Shown: positions 46,583 through 58,300, numbered from the stretch's first letter. The stretch is DNA of 64,000 bases from Bos javanicus (GCF_032452875.1 NC_083876.1:3472001-3536000), one strand, 5' to 3'. Notes: a model not told the origin generated them from the sequence alone. Made by a program: numbers and translations.

Positions 46583-47256
46583 ATGAGAGACACTCAGGGG
46601 CACAAACAAAAATTGTGCATACCAGGACCCAGGGAAAAGAGCAGTAACCTCCAGAAGAAACTGAGTAAGACCTGCCTTGAGTGTTTGAGTGTCTCCTGCA
46701 GAGGCATGGATCAGCAGTGGCCTGCCATGGGGTCAGGTGCTCTGACTGCAGCAGACCTTGGAGGGGCAATGTGTGGCATAAGTCCTCTGGGAGGAGGTCA
46801 CCATTAGCCCCACCATAGAACTGCCGAACAAACAACTCACAAACTGGAAAACAATTATACCAAGGAAGTTTTCACACTGTTGCAAAAGTTCTAGAGCCCA
46901 CAACAGATTCCCCAACCTGGAGATCTGGCAAAGGGACTGAAAACCCCCAGGGAATTGGACTTTGAAGGACAGTGAGATTGGATCATAGAACTTCCACAGG
47001 ACTGGGGAAACATACTTGGAGGGCACAAGCAAAACCTTATACACACCAAGACACAGGAGAAAGAAGCAGTGACCCCATAAGACACTGAACCAGACTTGCC
47101 TGTTAATGTCCAGGAGTCTCTGGAGGAGATGTGGGTCAGCAGAGGCATGTCACAGGGTCAGGGGTACTGACTACACCAGCCCTGGGAGCTGCAACTTGCT
47201 GGCATAAGTCCTTTTGAAGGAGGTCACCATTACCACTACCACAGTTGGGCCTCAGG
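46583..47256 (+). repeat. Two ~423-bp tandem units in the BovB leader
   Basis: Matching landmarks lie 423 bp apart: 'gcacaaac' at 46600 and 'gcacaagc' at 47023, followed in both by caccagg-type, 'gtctctggaggag'-type and 'ggcataagtcc' blocks ending in 'gaggtcaccatta'. The second unit ends near 47256. Confidence 0.75.
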
Positions 47257-47869
47257 ACAAACTACATGAAGGGAACACAACCCCACTCATCAGCAGAAAA
47301 ACTGATTAAAGATTTATTGAGCATGGCCTTATCCAATAAAGCAAGACCCAATTTTCCCTACAACCAATCACTCCCATCAGGAAGTTTCCACAAGCCTCTT
47401 ATTCTTATCCATCTGAGGGCAGAGAGAATGAAAACCACAATCACAGGAAACTAACCAAACTGATCACATGGATCACAGCTTTGTCTAATTCAAAAGAATG
47501 ATGAGCCATGCTGTGTAGGGCCACCCAAGACAGACAAGTCATGGTGAAAAGTTCTGACCAAATCTGGTGCACTAAAGAAAGGAGTGGCAAAGCACTTCAG
47601 CATTCTTGCCTTGAGAACCACATGAGAAGTATGAAAAGGCAAAAATATATGACACTGAAAGATGAACTCACCAATCTGTAGGTGGCCAATATGCTGCCGA
47701 GAAGAGTGGAGAAATAGCTTCAGAAGGAATGAAGAGGCTGAGCCAAAGTGGAAACAAAGCCCAGTTGTGGATGTGTCTGGTAGTGAAAGAAAAGTCCAAT
47801 GCTGTAAAAACAACATTGCATAGGAATCTGGTGTGTTCAGTCCATGAATCAAGGAAAATTAGAAGTGAT

Positions 47870-48445
47870 CAAACTGGAGATGACAAAAGTGAGCATCCAT
47901 GTTTTAAGAATTAGTGAAATAGCATGGACTTGAATAGGTAAATTTAATTCAGATGACCATTATAGTTACTACTGTGGGCAATAATCCCTTAGGAGAAATG
48001 GCATAGATCATAGTCAACAAGAGTCCAAAATTCAGTACTTGGGTGCAGTCTCAAAAGGGACAGAATGATCTCTGTTCATTTTCAAGATAAGCCATTCAAT
48101 ATCACAGTAATCCAAGTCTATGTCTCAACCATTAATGACAAAGAAGCTGAAGTTGAATGATTCTATGATGACCTATATACCTTTTATAACTAACATAAAA
48201 AAAGAAAAAAAAATGCCTTTTTCATCACAGAGGACTGGCATGCAAAAGTAGTAGAAAGTCAAGGGATACCTGAGTAAACAGGCAAGTTTGTCATTGAAAT
48301 ACAGAATGCGGGCGGGAAAAAGCTAACAGAGTTTTGCCAAGAGAACACACCGGTTGTAGCAAATACCCTATTCCTACAATACAAGAGACAACTCTACACA
48401 TGGATATCACCAGATGATTAATATTGAAATCAGATTTATTATATT
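47870..48445 (+). pseudogene. BovB endonuclease fragment
   Basis: Decayed counterpart of the endonuclease at 25.1-25.7 kb: the block for FNSDDHY..YYCGQ is recognisable near 47945-47985, 'atccaagtctatg' near 48110, and 'tggatatcaccagatga' at 48400. Multiple stops and indels. Cut by the L1 insertion upstream of the SDH catalytic motif. Confidence 0.7.
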
Positions 48446-49557
48446 TATTTTTTTTTTAATTAATTTTATTTTATTTTTAAACCTTACATAATTGTATTAG
48501 TTTTGCCAAATATCAAAATGAATCCGCCACAGGTATACATGTGTTCCCCATCCTGAACCCTCCTCCCTCCTCCCTCCCCATACCATCCCTCTGGGTCGTC
48601 CCAGTGCACCAGCCCCAAGCATCCAGCATCGTGCATTGAATCTGGACTGGCATCTCGTTTCATACATGACATTTCACATGTTTCAATGCCATTCTCCCAA
48701 ATCTTCCCACCCTCTCCCTCTCCCACAGAGTCCATAAGCCTGTTCTATACATCAGTGTCTCTTTTGCTGTCTCGTATACAGGGTTATCGTTACCATCTTT
48801 CTAAATTCCATATATATGCGTTAGTATACTGTATTGGTGTTTTTCCTTCTGGCTTACTTCACTCTGTATAATAGGCTCCAGTTTCATCCACCTCATTAGA
48901 ACTGATTCAAATGTATTCTTTTTAATGGCTGAGTAATACTCCATTGTGTATATGTACCACTGCTTTCTTATCCATTCATCTGCTGATGGGCATCTAGGTT
49001 GCTTCCATGTCCTGGCTATTATAAACAGTGCTGCGATGAACATTGGGGTACATGTGTCTCTTTCCCTTCTGGTTTCCTCAGTGTGTATGCCCAGCAGTGG
49101 GATTGCTGGATCATAAGGCAGTTCTATTTCCAGTTTTTTAAGGAATCTCCACACTGTTCTCCATAGTGGCTGTACTAGTTTGCATTCCCACCAACAGTGT
49201 AAGAGGGTTCCCTTTTCTCCACACCCTCTCCAGCATTTATTATTTGTAGACTTTTGGATCGCAGCCATTCTGACTGGTGTGAAATGGTACCTCATAGTGG
49301 TTTTGATTTGCATTTCTCTGATAATGAGTGATGTTGAGCATCTTTTCATGTGTTTGTTAGCCATCTGTATGTCTTCTTTGGAGAAATGTCTATTTAGATC
49401 TTTGGCCCATTTTTTGATTGGGTCATTTATTTTTCTGGAGTTGAGCTGTAGGAGTTGCTTGTATATTTTTGAGATTAGTTGTTTGTCGGTTACTTCATTT
49501 GCTATTATTTTCTCCCATTCTGAAGGCTGTCTTTTCACCTTGCTAATAGTTTCCTTT
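48446..49557 (-). mobile_element. L1, 5'-truncated, 1.1 kb (antisense)
   Basis: Ruminant L1 3'UTR and ORF2 C-terminus on the minus strand. Its truncated end meets, at ~49557, the 3' tail of the longer L1 in the same orientation, so it probably landed in that tail. The left border carries the target duplication shared with the long L1's 5' end. Confidence 0.9.
48801..49538 (-). pseudogene. L1 ORF2 C-terminal domain, intact 245-codon frame
   Basis: The C-terminal end of L1 ORF2 (endonuclease/RT protein) without interruption to its natural stop. It includes the cysteine-rich motif CWRGCGEKGTLLHCWWEC (C-X3-C-X7-H-X4-C) and the terminal block YYSAIKKNTFESVLMRW. The catalytic domains are missing by truncation. 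The uninterrupted frame suggests a fairly young insertion. Confidence 0.88.
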
Positions 49558-50039
49558 GAATTTATTTATTTTTATTATAAGTTTATTTATTTTAATTAGA
49601 AGCTAATTAATTTACAATATTGTACTAGTTTTGTCAAACATCAACATGAATCCACAACAGTATACACATGTCCCGAACCCCCCTCCCACCTCCCTCCCTG
49701 TACCATTCCTCTGGGTCATCCCAGTGCATCAGCCCCAAGTATCCTGTATCATGCATTGAACCTGGACTGGTGATTCGTTTCATATATGATATTATACATG
49801 TTTCAATGCCATTCTCCCAAATCATCCCACCCTCGCCCTCTCCCACAGAGTCCAAAAGACTGTTCTACACATCTGTGTCTCTTTTGCTGTCTCGCATACA
49901 GGGTTATCGTTACCATCTTGCTAAATTCCATATATGTGTGTTAGTATACTGCACTGGTGTTTTTCTTTCTGGCTTACTTCCCTCTGTATAATAGGCTCCA
50001 GTTTCATTCACCTCATTAGAACTGATTCAAATGCATTTT

Positions 50040-53000
50040 TTTAAATGTCTGAGTAATACACCATTGTTTATATGTACCACTGCTTTCTTATCCATTCATC
50101 TGATTATGGACATCTAGGTTACTTCCATGTCCTGGCTATTATAAACAGTGCTGTGATGAACACTGGGGTACACGTGTCTCTTTCAATTCTGGTTTCCTCG
50201 GTGTGTATGCCCAGCAGTGGGATTGCTGCAGTTCTATTTCCAGTTTTTTAAGGAATCTGCACACTGTTCTCCATAGTGGCTGTACTAGTTTGCATTCCCA
50301 CCAACAGGGTAAGAGGGTTCCCTTTTCTTCACACCCTCTCCAGCATTTACTGCTTGTAGACTTTTGGATCACAGCTATTCTGACAGGCGTGAAGTAGTAC
50401 CTCATAGTGGTTTTGATTTGCATTTCTCTGATAATGAGTGATATTGAGCATCTTTTCATGTATTTGTTAGCCATCTGTATGTCTTCTTTGGAGAAATGTC
50501 TGTTTAGTTCTTTGGTCCATTTTTTGATTGGGTCATTTATTTTTCTGGAATTGAGCTGCAGAAGTTGCTTGTATATTTTTGAGCTTTGTTCTTTGTCAGT
50601 TGCTTCATTTGCTATTATTTTCTCCTATTCTGAAGGCTGTCTTTTCACCTTGCTTACAGTTTAATTCATTGTGCAGAAGCTTTTTAATTTTAATTAGGTC
50701 CGATTTGTTTATTTTTGCTTTTATTTCAAATATTTTGGGAGATGGGTCATAGAGGATCCTGCTGTGATTTATGGTGAAGAGTGTTTTGCCTATGCACTCT
50801 TCTAAGAGTTTTATAGTTTCTGGTCTTAGGTTTAGACCTTTAATCCATTTTGAGTTTATTTTTGTGTATGATGTTAGAAAGTGTTCTAGTTTCATTCTTT
50901 TACAAGTGGTTGACCAGTTTTCCCAGCACCACTTGTTAAAGAGATTGTCTTTTCTCCATTGTATATTCTTGCCTCCTCTGTCACAGATAAGGTGTCCATA
51001 GGTGTGTGGATTTATCTCTGGGCTTTCGTTTTGTTCCATGGATCTATCTTTCGGTCTTTGTGCCAGTACCATACTATCTTGATGACTGTGGCTTTGTAGT
51101 AGAGCCTGAAGTTAGGCAGGTTGATTCCTCTATTTCCATTCTTCTTCTCAAGATTGTTTTGGCTATTCGAGGTTTTTTTTTATTTCCAAACAAATTGTGA
51201 AATTATTTGTTCTAGCTCTGTGAAAAATGCCGTTGGTAGCTTGATAGGGATTGCATTGAATTTATAGATTGCTTTGGGTAGTATACTCATTTTCACTATA
51301 TTGATTCTTCTGAACCATGAACATAGTATATTTCTCCATCTATTAGTGTCCTCTTTGATTTCTTTCACCAGTGTTTTATAGTTTTCTATATATAGGTATT
51401 TGGTTTCTCTAAGTAGATATATTCCTAAGTATTTTATTCTTTTCATTGCAATGCTGAATGGAATTGTTTCCATAATTTCTCTTTCAGTTTTCTCATTATT
51501 AGTGTATAGGAATGCAAGGGATTTCTGTGTGTTGATTTTATATCCTGCAACTTTTCTATATTCATTGATTAGCTCGAGTAATCTTTGGTGGAGTCTTTAG
51601 GGTTTTCTATGTAGAGGATCATGTCATCTGCAAACAGTGAGAGTTTTACTTCTTCTTTTCCAATTTGGATTCCTTTTATTTCCTTTTCTGCTCTGACTGC
51701 TGTGGCCAAAACTTCCAAAACTATGTTGAGTAGTAGTGGTGAAAGTGGGCACCCTTGTCTTGTTCCGGACTTTAGGGGAAATGCTTTAAATTTTTCACCA
51801 TTGAGGATAATGTTTGCTGTGGGTTTGTCATATATAGCTTTTATTATGTTGAAGTCTGCTCCTTCTATTCCTGCTTTCTGGAGAGTTTTATTATAAATGG
51901 ATATTGAACTTTGTCAAAGGCTTTCTCTGCCTCTATTGAGATAATCATATGGCTTTTATTTTTCAATTTGTTAGTGTGGTTTATTACATTGATTGATTTG
52001 CGGATATTGAAGAATCCTTGCATCCCTGGGATAAAGCCCACTTGGTCATGTTGTATGATCTTTTTAATGTGTTGTTGGATTCTGATTGCTAAAATTTTGT
52101 TAAGGATTTTTGCATCTATGTTCATCAGTGATATTGGCCTGTAGTTTTCTTTTATGGTGGCACCTTTGTCGGGTTTTGGTATTAGGGTGATGGTGGCCTC
52201 ATAGAATAAGTTTGGAAGTTTACTTTCCTCTGCAGTTTTCTGGAAGAGTTTGAGCAGGATAGGTGCTAGCTCTTCTCTAAATTTTTGGTAGAATTCAGCT
52301 GTGAAGCCATCTGGACCTGGGCTTTTGTTTGCTGGAAGATTTTTAATTACAGTTTCAATTTCTGTGCTTGTGTTGTGTCTGTTAAGATTTTCTTTCTTCC
52401 TGGTTCAGTTTTGGCAAGTTGTACTTTTCTAAGAATTTGTCCATTTCTTCCACGTTGTCTATTTTATTGTCATATAAATGCTGATAGTAGTCTCTTATGA
52501 TCCTTTGTATTTCTGTGTTGTCTGTTGTGATCTCTCCATTTTCATTTCTAATTTTATTGATTTGATTTTTTCCCTTTGTTTCTTGATGAGTCTGGCTAAT
52601 GATTTGCCAATTTTATTGATCTGCATAAAGAACCAGCTTTTGGCTTTGTTGATTTTTGCTATGGTTTCTTTTGTTTCTTTTGCATTTATTTCTGCCCTAA
52701 TTTTTAAGATTTCTTTCATTCTACTAACTCTGGGGTTCTTCATTTCTTCCTTTTCTAATTGCTTTAGGTGTAGAGTTAGGTTATTTATTTGACTTTTTTC
52801 TTGTTTCATGAGGTATGCCTGTATTGCTAGGAACCTTCCCCTTAGCACTGCTTTTACAGTGTTCCACAGATTTTGGCTTGTTGTGTTTTCAGTTTCATTC
52901 GTTTCTATGCATATTTTTATTTCGTCTGTGATTTGTTGGTTATTCAGCAGTACATTGTTCATCCTCAATATGTTGGAATTTTTAATAGTTTTTCTCCTGT

Positions 53001-53709
53001 TATTGAGATTTAATCTTACTGCATTGTCGTCAGAAAAGATGCTTGGAACGATTTCAGTTTTTTTGAATTTACCAAGGCTAGATTTATGGCCCAGGATATG
53101 ATCTATCCTGGAGAAGGTTCCATGTGCACTTGAGAAAAAGGTGAAATTCATTGTTTTGGGGTGAAATGCCCTATAGATATCAATTAGTTCTAACTGGTCT
53201 ATTGTATCATTTACAGTTTGTGTTTCCTTGTTAATTTTCTGTTTAATTGACCTATTCATAGGTGTGAGTCGGGTATTAAAGTCCCCCACTCTTATTGTGT
53301 TATTGTTAATTTCCCCTTTCATTTTTGTTAGCATTTGTCTTATATATTGTGGTGTTCTTATGTTCGGTGCATATATATTTATAACTGTTATATCTTCTTC
53401 TTGGATTGGTCCTTTGATCATGATGTATTGTCCTTCTTTGTCTCTTTTCACAGCCTTTGTTTTAGTCTCTTTTATCGGATGTGAGTATTGCTACTTCTGC
53501 TTTCTTTTGGTCTCTATTTGCTTGGAATATCTTTTTCCAGCCCTTCACTTTCAGTCTGTCTGTGTCCCCTGTTTTGAGGTGGGCCTCTTGCAGACAGCAT
53601 ATATAGGGATCTTGTTTATGTATCCATTCAACCAGTTTTGACTTTTGGTTGGGGAATTCAATGCATTTATGTTTAAGGTAATTATTGCTAAGTATGATCC
53701 CCTTCCCAT
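50040..53709 (-). pseudogene. L1 ORF2 (endonuclease-RT), broken
   Basis: Start MGRGSYLAIITLNINAL at 53709. A frameshift follows within ~60 residues. The endonuclease continues at 52495-53451 with GDFNTRL and SRIDHILGHKSS; the catalytic SDH reads SDDNAVRL (His changed to Asp). RT is recognisable at 51865-52125 (NIDAKILNKILAIRIQQHI, EKAFDKV) and the FADD catalytic box at ~51625-51640. Then 51180-51473 (KRIKYLGIYL) and the C-terminal cysteine motif at 50139-50474 (CWRGCEEKGTLLPCWWEC, with the motif's His replaced by Pro). Several frameshifts; not functional. Confidence 0.88.
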
Positions 53710-53759
53710 TTCCTTTATTGTTTTGGGTTCGAGTTTACACACCCTTTTTGTGTTTCCTT

Positions 53760-54342
53760 TCTAGAGAAGATCCTTTACATTTGTTGGAGAGCTGGTTTGG
53801 TGGTGCTGAATTCTCTCAGATTTTACTTATCTGTAAAGCTTTTGATTTCTCCTTCATTTTTGAATGATATTCTTGTTGGGTACAGTAATATGGGCTGTAG
53901 GTTATTTTCTTTCATCACTTTAAGTATGCCCTCCCATTCCCTCCTGGTCTGAAGAGATTCTATTGAAAGATCAGCTGTTATCCTTATGGAATCCCCTTGT
54001 ATGTTATTTGTTGTTTTTCCCTTGCTGCTTTTAATATTTGTTCTTTGTGTTGGATCTTTGTTAATTTGTTTAATATGCATCTTGGGGTGTTTCACCTTGA
54101 GTTTTTCCTGTTTGGGCCTCTCTGGGTTTCTTGGACTTGGGTGATTATTTCCTTCCCCATTTTAGGGAAGTTTTCAACTATTATCTCCTCAAGTATTTTC
54201 TCATGGTCTTTCTTTTTGTCTTCTTCTTCTGGGATTCCTATGATTCAAATGTTGTAGCATTTAATATTGTCCTGGAGGTCTCTGAGATTGTTCCTCATTT
54301 CTTTTAATTCATTTTTCTTTTTTCCTCTCTGATTAATTTATT
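53760..54342 (-). pseudogene. L1 ORF1 C-terminal part
   Basis: RNA-binding protein of L1. The C-terminal region carries LQTRREWEGILKVMKENNLQ and YPTRISFKNEGEIKSFTDK (open frame 53823-54095). It is separated from its N-terminus (56466-56794) by the BovB inserted at 54343. Confidence 0.8.
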
Positions 54343-56465
54343 TCAAATTCAGACTGAAATTGGAGAAAGTAGGGAAAACCAATAGACCATTCAGGTATGA
54401 CCTAAATCAAATCCCTTATGATTATACAGTGGAAGTGAGAAATAGATTTAAGAGCCTGGATATGATAGATAGAGTGCCTGATGAATTATGGAATGAGGTT
54501 CATGACACTGTATAGGAGACAGGGATCACGACCATCCCCATGGAAAAGAAATGCAAAAAAGCAAAATGGCTGTCTGCGGAGGGCTTAAAAAAATCTGTGA
54601 AAAGAAGAGGAGCAAAAAGTAAAGGAGAATAGGAAAGATATAAACATCTGAATGCAGAGTTCCACAGAATAGCAAGAAGAGATAAGAAAGACTTCTTCAG
54701 CGATCAATGCAAAGAAATAGAGGAAAACAACAGAATGGAAAAGACTAGAGATCTCTTCAAGAAAATCAGAGATACTAAAGGAATATTTCATGCAAAGATG
54801 GGCTCGAAAAAAGACAGAAATGGTATGGGCCTAACAGAGCAGAAGATATTAAGAAGAGATGGCAAGAATACACAGAAGAACTATACAAAAAAGATCTTCA
54901 TGACAAAGATAATTATAATGGTGTGATCACTGACCTAGAGCCAGATATTCTGGAATGTGAAGTCAAGTGGGCCTTAGAAAGCATCAGTACAAACAAAGCT
55001 AGTGGAAGTGATGGAATTCCAGTTGAGCTATTCCAAATCCTGAAAGATGATGCTGTGAAAGTGCTGCACTCTATATGCCAGCAAATTTGGAAAACTTAGC
55101 AGTGGCCACAGGACTGGAAAAGGTCAGTTTTCATTCCAATGCCAAAGAAAGGCAATGTCAAAGAATGCTCAAACTACCACACAACTGCACTCATCTTACA
55201 CGTTAGTAAAGTAATGCTCTACATTCTCCAAGCCAGGCCTCAGTAATATGTGAAATGTGAACTTCCTGATGTTCAAGCTGATTTTAGAAAAGGCAGAGGA
55301 ACCAGAGATCAAATTGCCAACATCTGCTGGATCATAGAAAAAGCAAGAGAGTTCCAGAAAAATATCTATTTCTGCTTTATTGACTATGCCAAAGCCTTTG
55401 ACTGTGCAGATCACAATAAACTGTGGAAAATTCTGAAAGAGATGGGAATACCAGACCACCTGATCTGCCTCTTGAGAAATTTGTATGCAGGTCAGGAGGC
55501 AACAGTTAGAACTGGACATGGAACAATAGACTGGTTCCAAATAGGAAAAGGAGTACGTCAAGGTTGTATATTGTCACCCTGTTTATTTAAATTATGTGCA
55601 GAGTACATCATGAGACACGCTTGACTGGAAGAAACACAAGCTGGAATCAAGACTGTCGGGAAAAATATCAATAACCTCAGATATGCAGATGACACCATCC
55701 TTATGGCAGAAAGTGAAGACGAACTAAAAATAGTCTTGATGAACGTGAAAGTGCAGAGTGAAAAAGTTGGCTTAAAGTTCAACATTCAGAAAATGAAGAT
55801 CATGGCATCGGGTCCCATCACTTCATGGGAAATAGATGGAGGAACACTGGCAACAGTGTCAGGCTTTATTTTTCTGGGCTCCAAAATCACTGCAGATGGT
55901 GATTGCAGCCATGCAATTAAAAGACGCTTACTCCTTGGAAGGAAAGTTATGACCAACCTAGACAGCATATTCAAAAGCAGAGACATTACTTTGCCCACAA
56001 AGGTTCGTCTAGTCAAGGCTATGGTTTTTCCTGTGGTCATGTATGGATGTGAGAGTTGAACTGTGAGGAAGGCTAAGCGCCAAAGAATTGATGCTTTTGA
56101 ACTGTGGTGTTGGAGAAGACTCTTGAGAGTCCCTTGGACTGCAAGGAGATCCAACCAGTCCATTCTGAAGGAGATCAGCCCTAGGATTTCTTTGGAAAGA
56201 ATGATGCTAAAGCTGAAACTCCAGTACTTTGGCCACCTCATGCGAAGAGTTGACTCATTGGAAAAGACTCTGAGGCTGGGAGGGATTGGGGGCAAGAGGA
56301 GAAGGGGATGACAGAGGATGAGATGGCTGGATGGCATCACTGACTCGATGGACATGAGTCTGAGTGAACTCCGGGAGTTGGTGATGGACAGAGCGGCCTG
56401 GTGTGCTGCGAATCATGGGGTGGCAAAGAGTCGGACACGACTGAGGGACTGATCTGATCTGATCT
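54343..56465 (+). mobile_element. BovB LINE (sense) inside L1 ORF1
   Basis: 5'-truncated just after the endonuclease ('caaattcagactgaaatt'), running to a TGATCTGATCTGATC tail at ~56450-56465. The host L1 lacks about 9 bases at the junction (compare the same ORF1 region in the L1 at 57.65-57.70 kb) and shows no target duplication. Confidence 0.92.
54360..56440 (+). pseudogene. BovB linker-RT pseudogene
   Basis: Linker at 54360-54950 with frameshifts. RT piece at 55250-55624 with CFIDYAKAFDCADH (motif A) and RQGCILSPCLFKLC, stopped at 55622-55624. Catalytic box RYADDTILMAES intact near 55680-55700. C-terminal pieces at 55703-56059 and 56063-56311 separated by a stop at 56057-56059. No endonuclease. 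Dead. Confidence 0.86.
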
Positions 56466-56794
56466 TCTACTTCACTAATCCTATTTTCTGTCTCCGTTAT
56501 TCTACTATTGGTTCCCTCCAGAGTGTTTTTGATCTCATTTATTGCATTATTCTTTATATACTGACTCTTTTTTATTTCTTTTGGTTCCTTGTTAAACCTT
56601 TCTTGCATCTTCTCTATCCTTGTCTCCAGGCTATTTAGCTGTGATTCTATTTTGGTTTCAAGATTTTGGGTCATTTCTCCTATCATTATTTGGAATTCTT
56701 TATCAGGTGGATTCCCTATCTCTTCCTCTTTTGTTTGGTTTGGTGGGCATTTATCCTGTTCCTTTACCTGCTGGTTATTCTTCTGTCTCTTCAT
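56466..56794 (-). pseudogene. L1 ORF1 N-terminal part
   Basis: Begins MKRQKNNQQVKEQDK at 56794. About 110 residues, hydrophilic then heptad-like coiled coil (MTQNLETKIESQLNSLETR, then MQERFNKEP), ending ITETENRISEVED at the BovB junction. The frame then runs into the BovB tail to 56255, giving a 179-codon chimeric open frame that is an accident of the insertion. Confidence 0.85.
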
Positions 56795-57280
56795 CCTTTT
56801 TATATTGCTGTGTTTGGGGTGGCCTTTCTGTATTCTGGCAGTTTGTGGAGTTCTCTTTATTGTGGGGTTTCCTCACTGTAGGTGGGTTTGTACAGGTGGC
56901 TTGTCAAGGTTTCTTGAGTAGGGAAGTTTGTGTCAGTGTTCTGGTGGAGCTGGATTTCTTCTCTCTGGAGTGCAATGAAGTGTCCAGTAATGAGTTATGA
57001 GATGTCAGTGGGTTTGGAGTGAATTGGGCAGCCTGTATATTGAAGCTCAGGGCTGTGTTCTTGTGTTGCTGGAGAATTTGAGTGGTGTGTCTTGCTCTGG
57101 AAATTGTTGGCCCTTGGGTGGTGCTTGATTTCAGTGTAGGTATAGAGGCATTTGATGAGGTCCTGTCGATTAATGTTCCCTGGAGGCAGGAGTTCTCTGG
57201 TGTTCTCAGGATTTGGACTTAAGCCTCCTGCTTCTGGTTTTCAGTCTTATTTTTACAGTAGCCTCAAGACTTCTCCATCT

Positions 57281-57441
57281 CCTTTTGAATACAATGAGCT
57301 GCTTTTCTGGGTGCCTGATGTCCTCTGCTGGCATTCAAAAGTGGTTTTATGGATACTCAACATTTAAATGTTCTTTTGATGAATTTGTTAGGGAGAAAGT
57401 GGTCTCCCCATCCTATTCTTCTGCCATCTTAGGACTGCCTC
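57281..57441 (-). promoter_or_regulatory. L1 5'UTR start with YY1-like motif
   Basis: AAGATGGC motif within 15 bases of the L1 5' end, as in other mammalian L1s where it positions transcription initiation. Activity here unknown. Confidence 0.5.
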
Positions 57442-57553
57442 TATTATATTCTTTGCATCTGAAGATGGAGAAGCTCTATAGAGTCAGCAAAAAAAAAAAA
57501 AAAAAAAAATCCCAGGAGCTGCTTGTGGTTCAGATTTTGAATTATTTCAAATT
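57442..57553 (+). mobile_element. BovB LINE (sense), outer copy D part 2
   Basis: Continues from 48445: 'tattatattctttgc', 'gaagatggagaagctc', then an A21 run (57489-57509) at the same site as A13 in the 24-kb copy, then the SDH region ('ttcagattttgaatt', decayed). Confidence 0.85.
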
Positions 57554-57615
57554 TTATGATAATTTATAATATTTAAATTATACTAATTACATATAAATAT
57601 AATTTTATTTATAAA
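57554..57615. repeat. AT-rich spacer with first copy of a 47-bp direct repeat
   Basis: 57569-57615 matches 62425-62471 at 44 of 47 positions. Together they bracket the sense L1. Confidence 0.88.
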
Positions 57616-57639
57616 TAGTAGAATAACAAATAGTAGAAT

Positions 57640-58300
57640 AACAGAGGCAGAAGATAGGATTAGTGAATTAGAAGATAGAATGGTAGAAATAAATGAATCA
57701 GAGAAGAAAAAAGAAAAACTAATTAAAAGAAATGAGGACAATCTCAGAGACCTCCAGGACAATATTAAATGCTACAACATTTGAATCATAGGTGTCCCAG
57801 AAGAAGACAAAAAGAAAGACCATGAGAAAATACTTGAGGAGATAATAATTGAAAACTTCCCTAAAATGGGGAAGGAAATAATTACTCAAGTCCAAGAAAC
57901 CCAGAGAGGCCCAAACAGGATAAACCCAAGGTGAAACACCCCAAGACACATATTAATCAAATTAACAAAGATCAAACACAAAGAACAAATATTAAAAGCA
58001 GCAAGGGAAAAACAACAAATAACATACAAGGGAATTCCCATAAGGATAACAGCTGATCTTTCAATAGAAACTCTCCAAGCCAGAAGGGAATGACAAGACA
58101 TACTTAAAATGATGAAAGAAAATCACCTACAGCTCAGATTATTGTACCCAGCAAGGATCTCATTCAAATATGAAGGAGAAATTAAAAGCTTTACAGACAA
58201 GCAAAAGCTGAGAGAATTCTGCACCACCAAACCAGCTCTCCAACAAATACTAAAGGATATTCTCTAGACAGGAAACACAAAAAGGGTGTATAAATTCGAA
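57640..58300 (+). pseudogene. L1 ORF1 C-terminal remnant
   Basis: Sense counterpart of the ORF1 segment at 53.76-54.34 kb: 'gaagacaaaaagaaagacc' region, then 'gtgaaacaccccaag', 'aagggaatgacaagac', ending before ORF2. Stops are present (for example 'cat ttg' shifted near 57780). N-terminus absent by truncation. Confidence 0.7.

Larger units (their letters stand above)
46486..48445 (+). mobile_element. BovB LINE (sense), outer copy D part 1: tandem leader and endonuclease
   Basis: Leader containing two tandem units, then the same AT-richer leader as the 24-kb copy ('gagggcagagagaatg' at ~47415; 'cttgccttgagaacc' at ~47610), then endonuclease sequence to ~48445. Decayed by stops such as the one in 'gggcaataatccc' (47980). 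It resumes at 57442, 62525 and 63440. Confidence 0.85.
49558..54342 (-). mobile_element. 5'-complete L1 (antisense), 3' portion
   Basis: 3'UTR (49558-~50030), ORF2 (~50040-53709) and the ORF1 C-terminal part (~53760-54342) on the minus strand. It continues at 56466 after a BovB insertion. The complete element (49558-57441 minus that BovB) is ~5.75 kb. The target duplication is 'tattatatt' at 48437-48445 and 57442-57450. Confidence 0.9.
56466..57441 (-). mobile_element. 5'-complete L1 (antisense), 5' portion
   Basis: ORF1 N-terminus and the ~640-bp 5'UTR. The 5' end at ~57441 reads 'ggcagtcctaagatggc' on the minus strand: AAGATGGC is the YY1-type motif usual at mammalian L1 5' ends, so this copy kept its promoter end. 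Confidence 0.88.

Noticed and set aside
51006..54257. Many plus-strand hydrophobic open frames at 51-54 kb, resembling membrane proteins
   Set aside because: They are complements of the A-rich L1 ORF2/ORF1 on the minus strand; T-rich codons give Phe/Leu/Ile runs.
56255..56794. 179-codon frame as a possible new fusion protein
   Set aside because: It is L1 ORF1 N-terminus reading by accident into the antisense side of the inserted BovB tail; created by the insertion, no evidence of selection.
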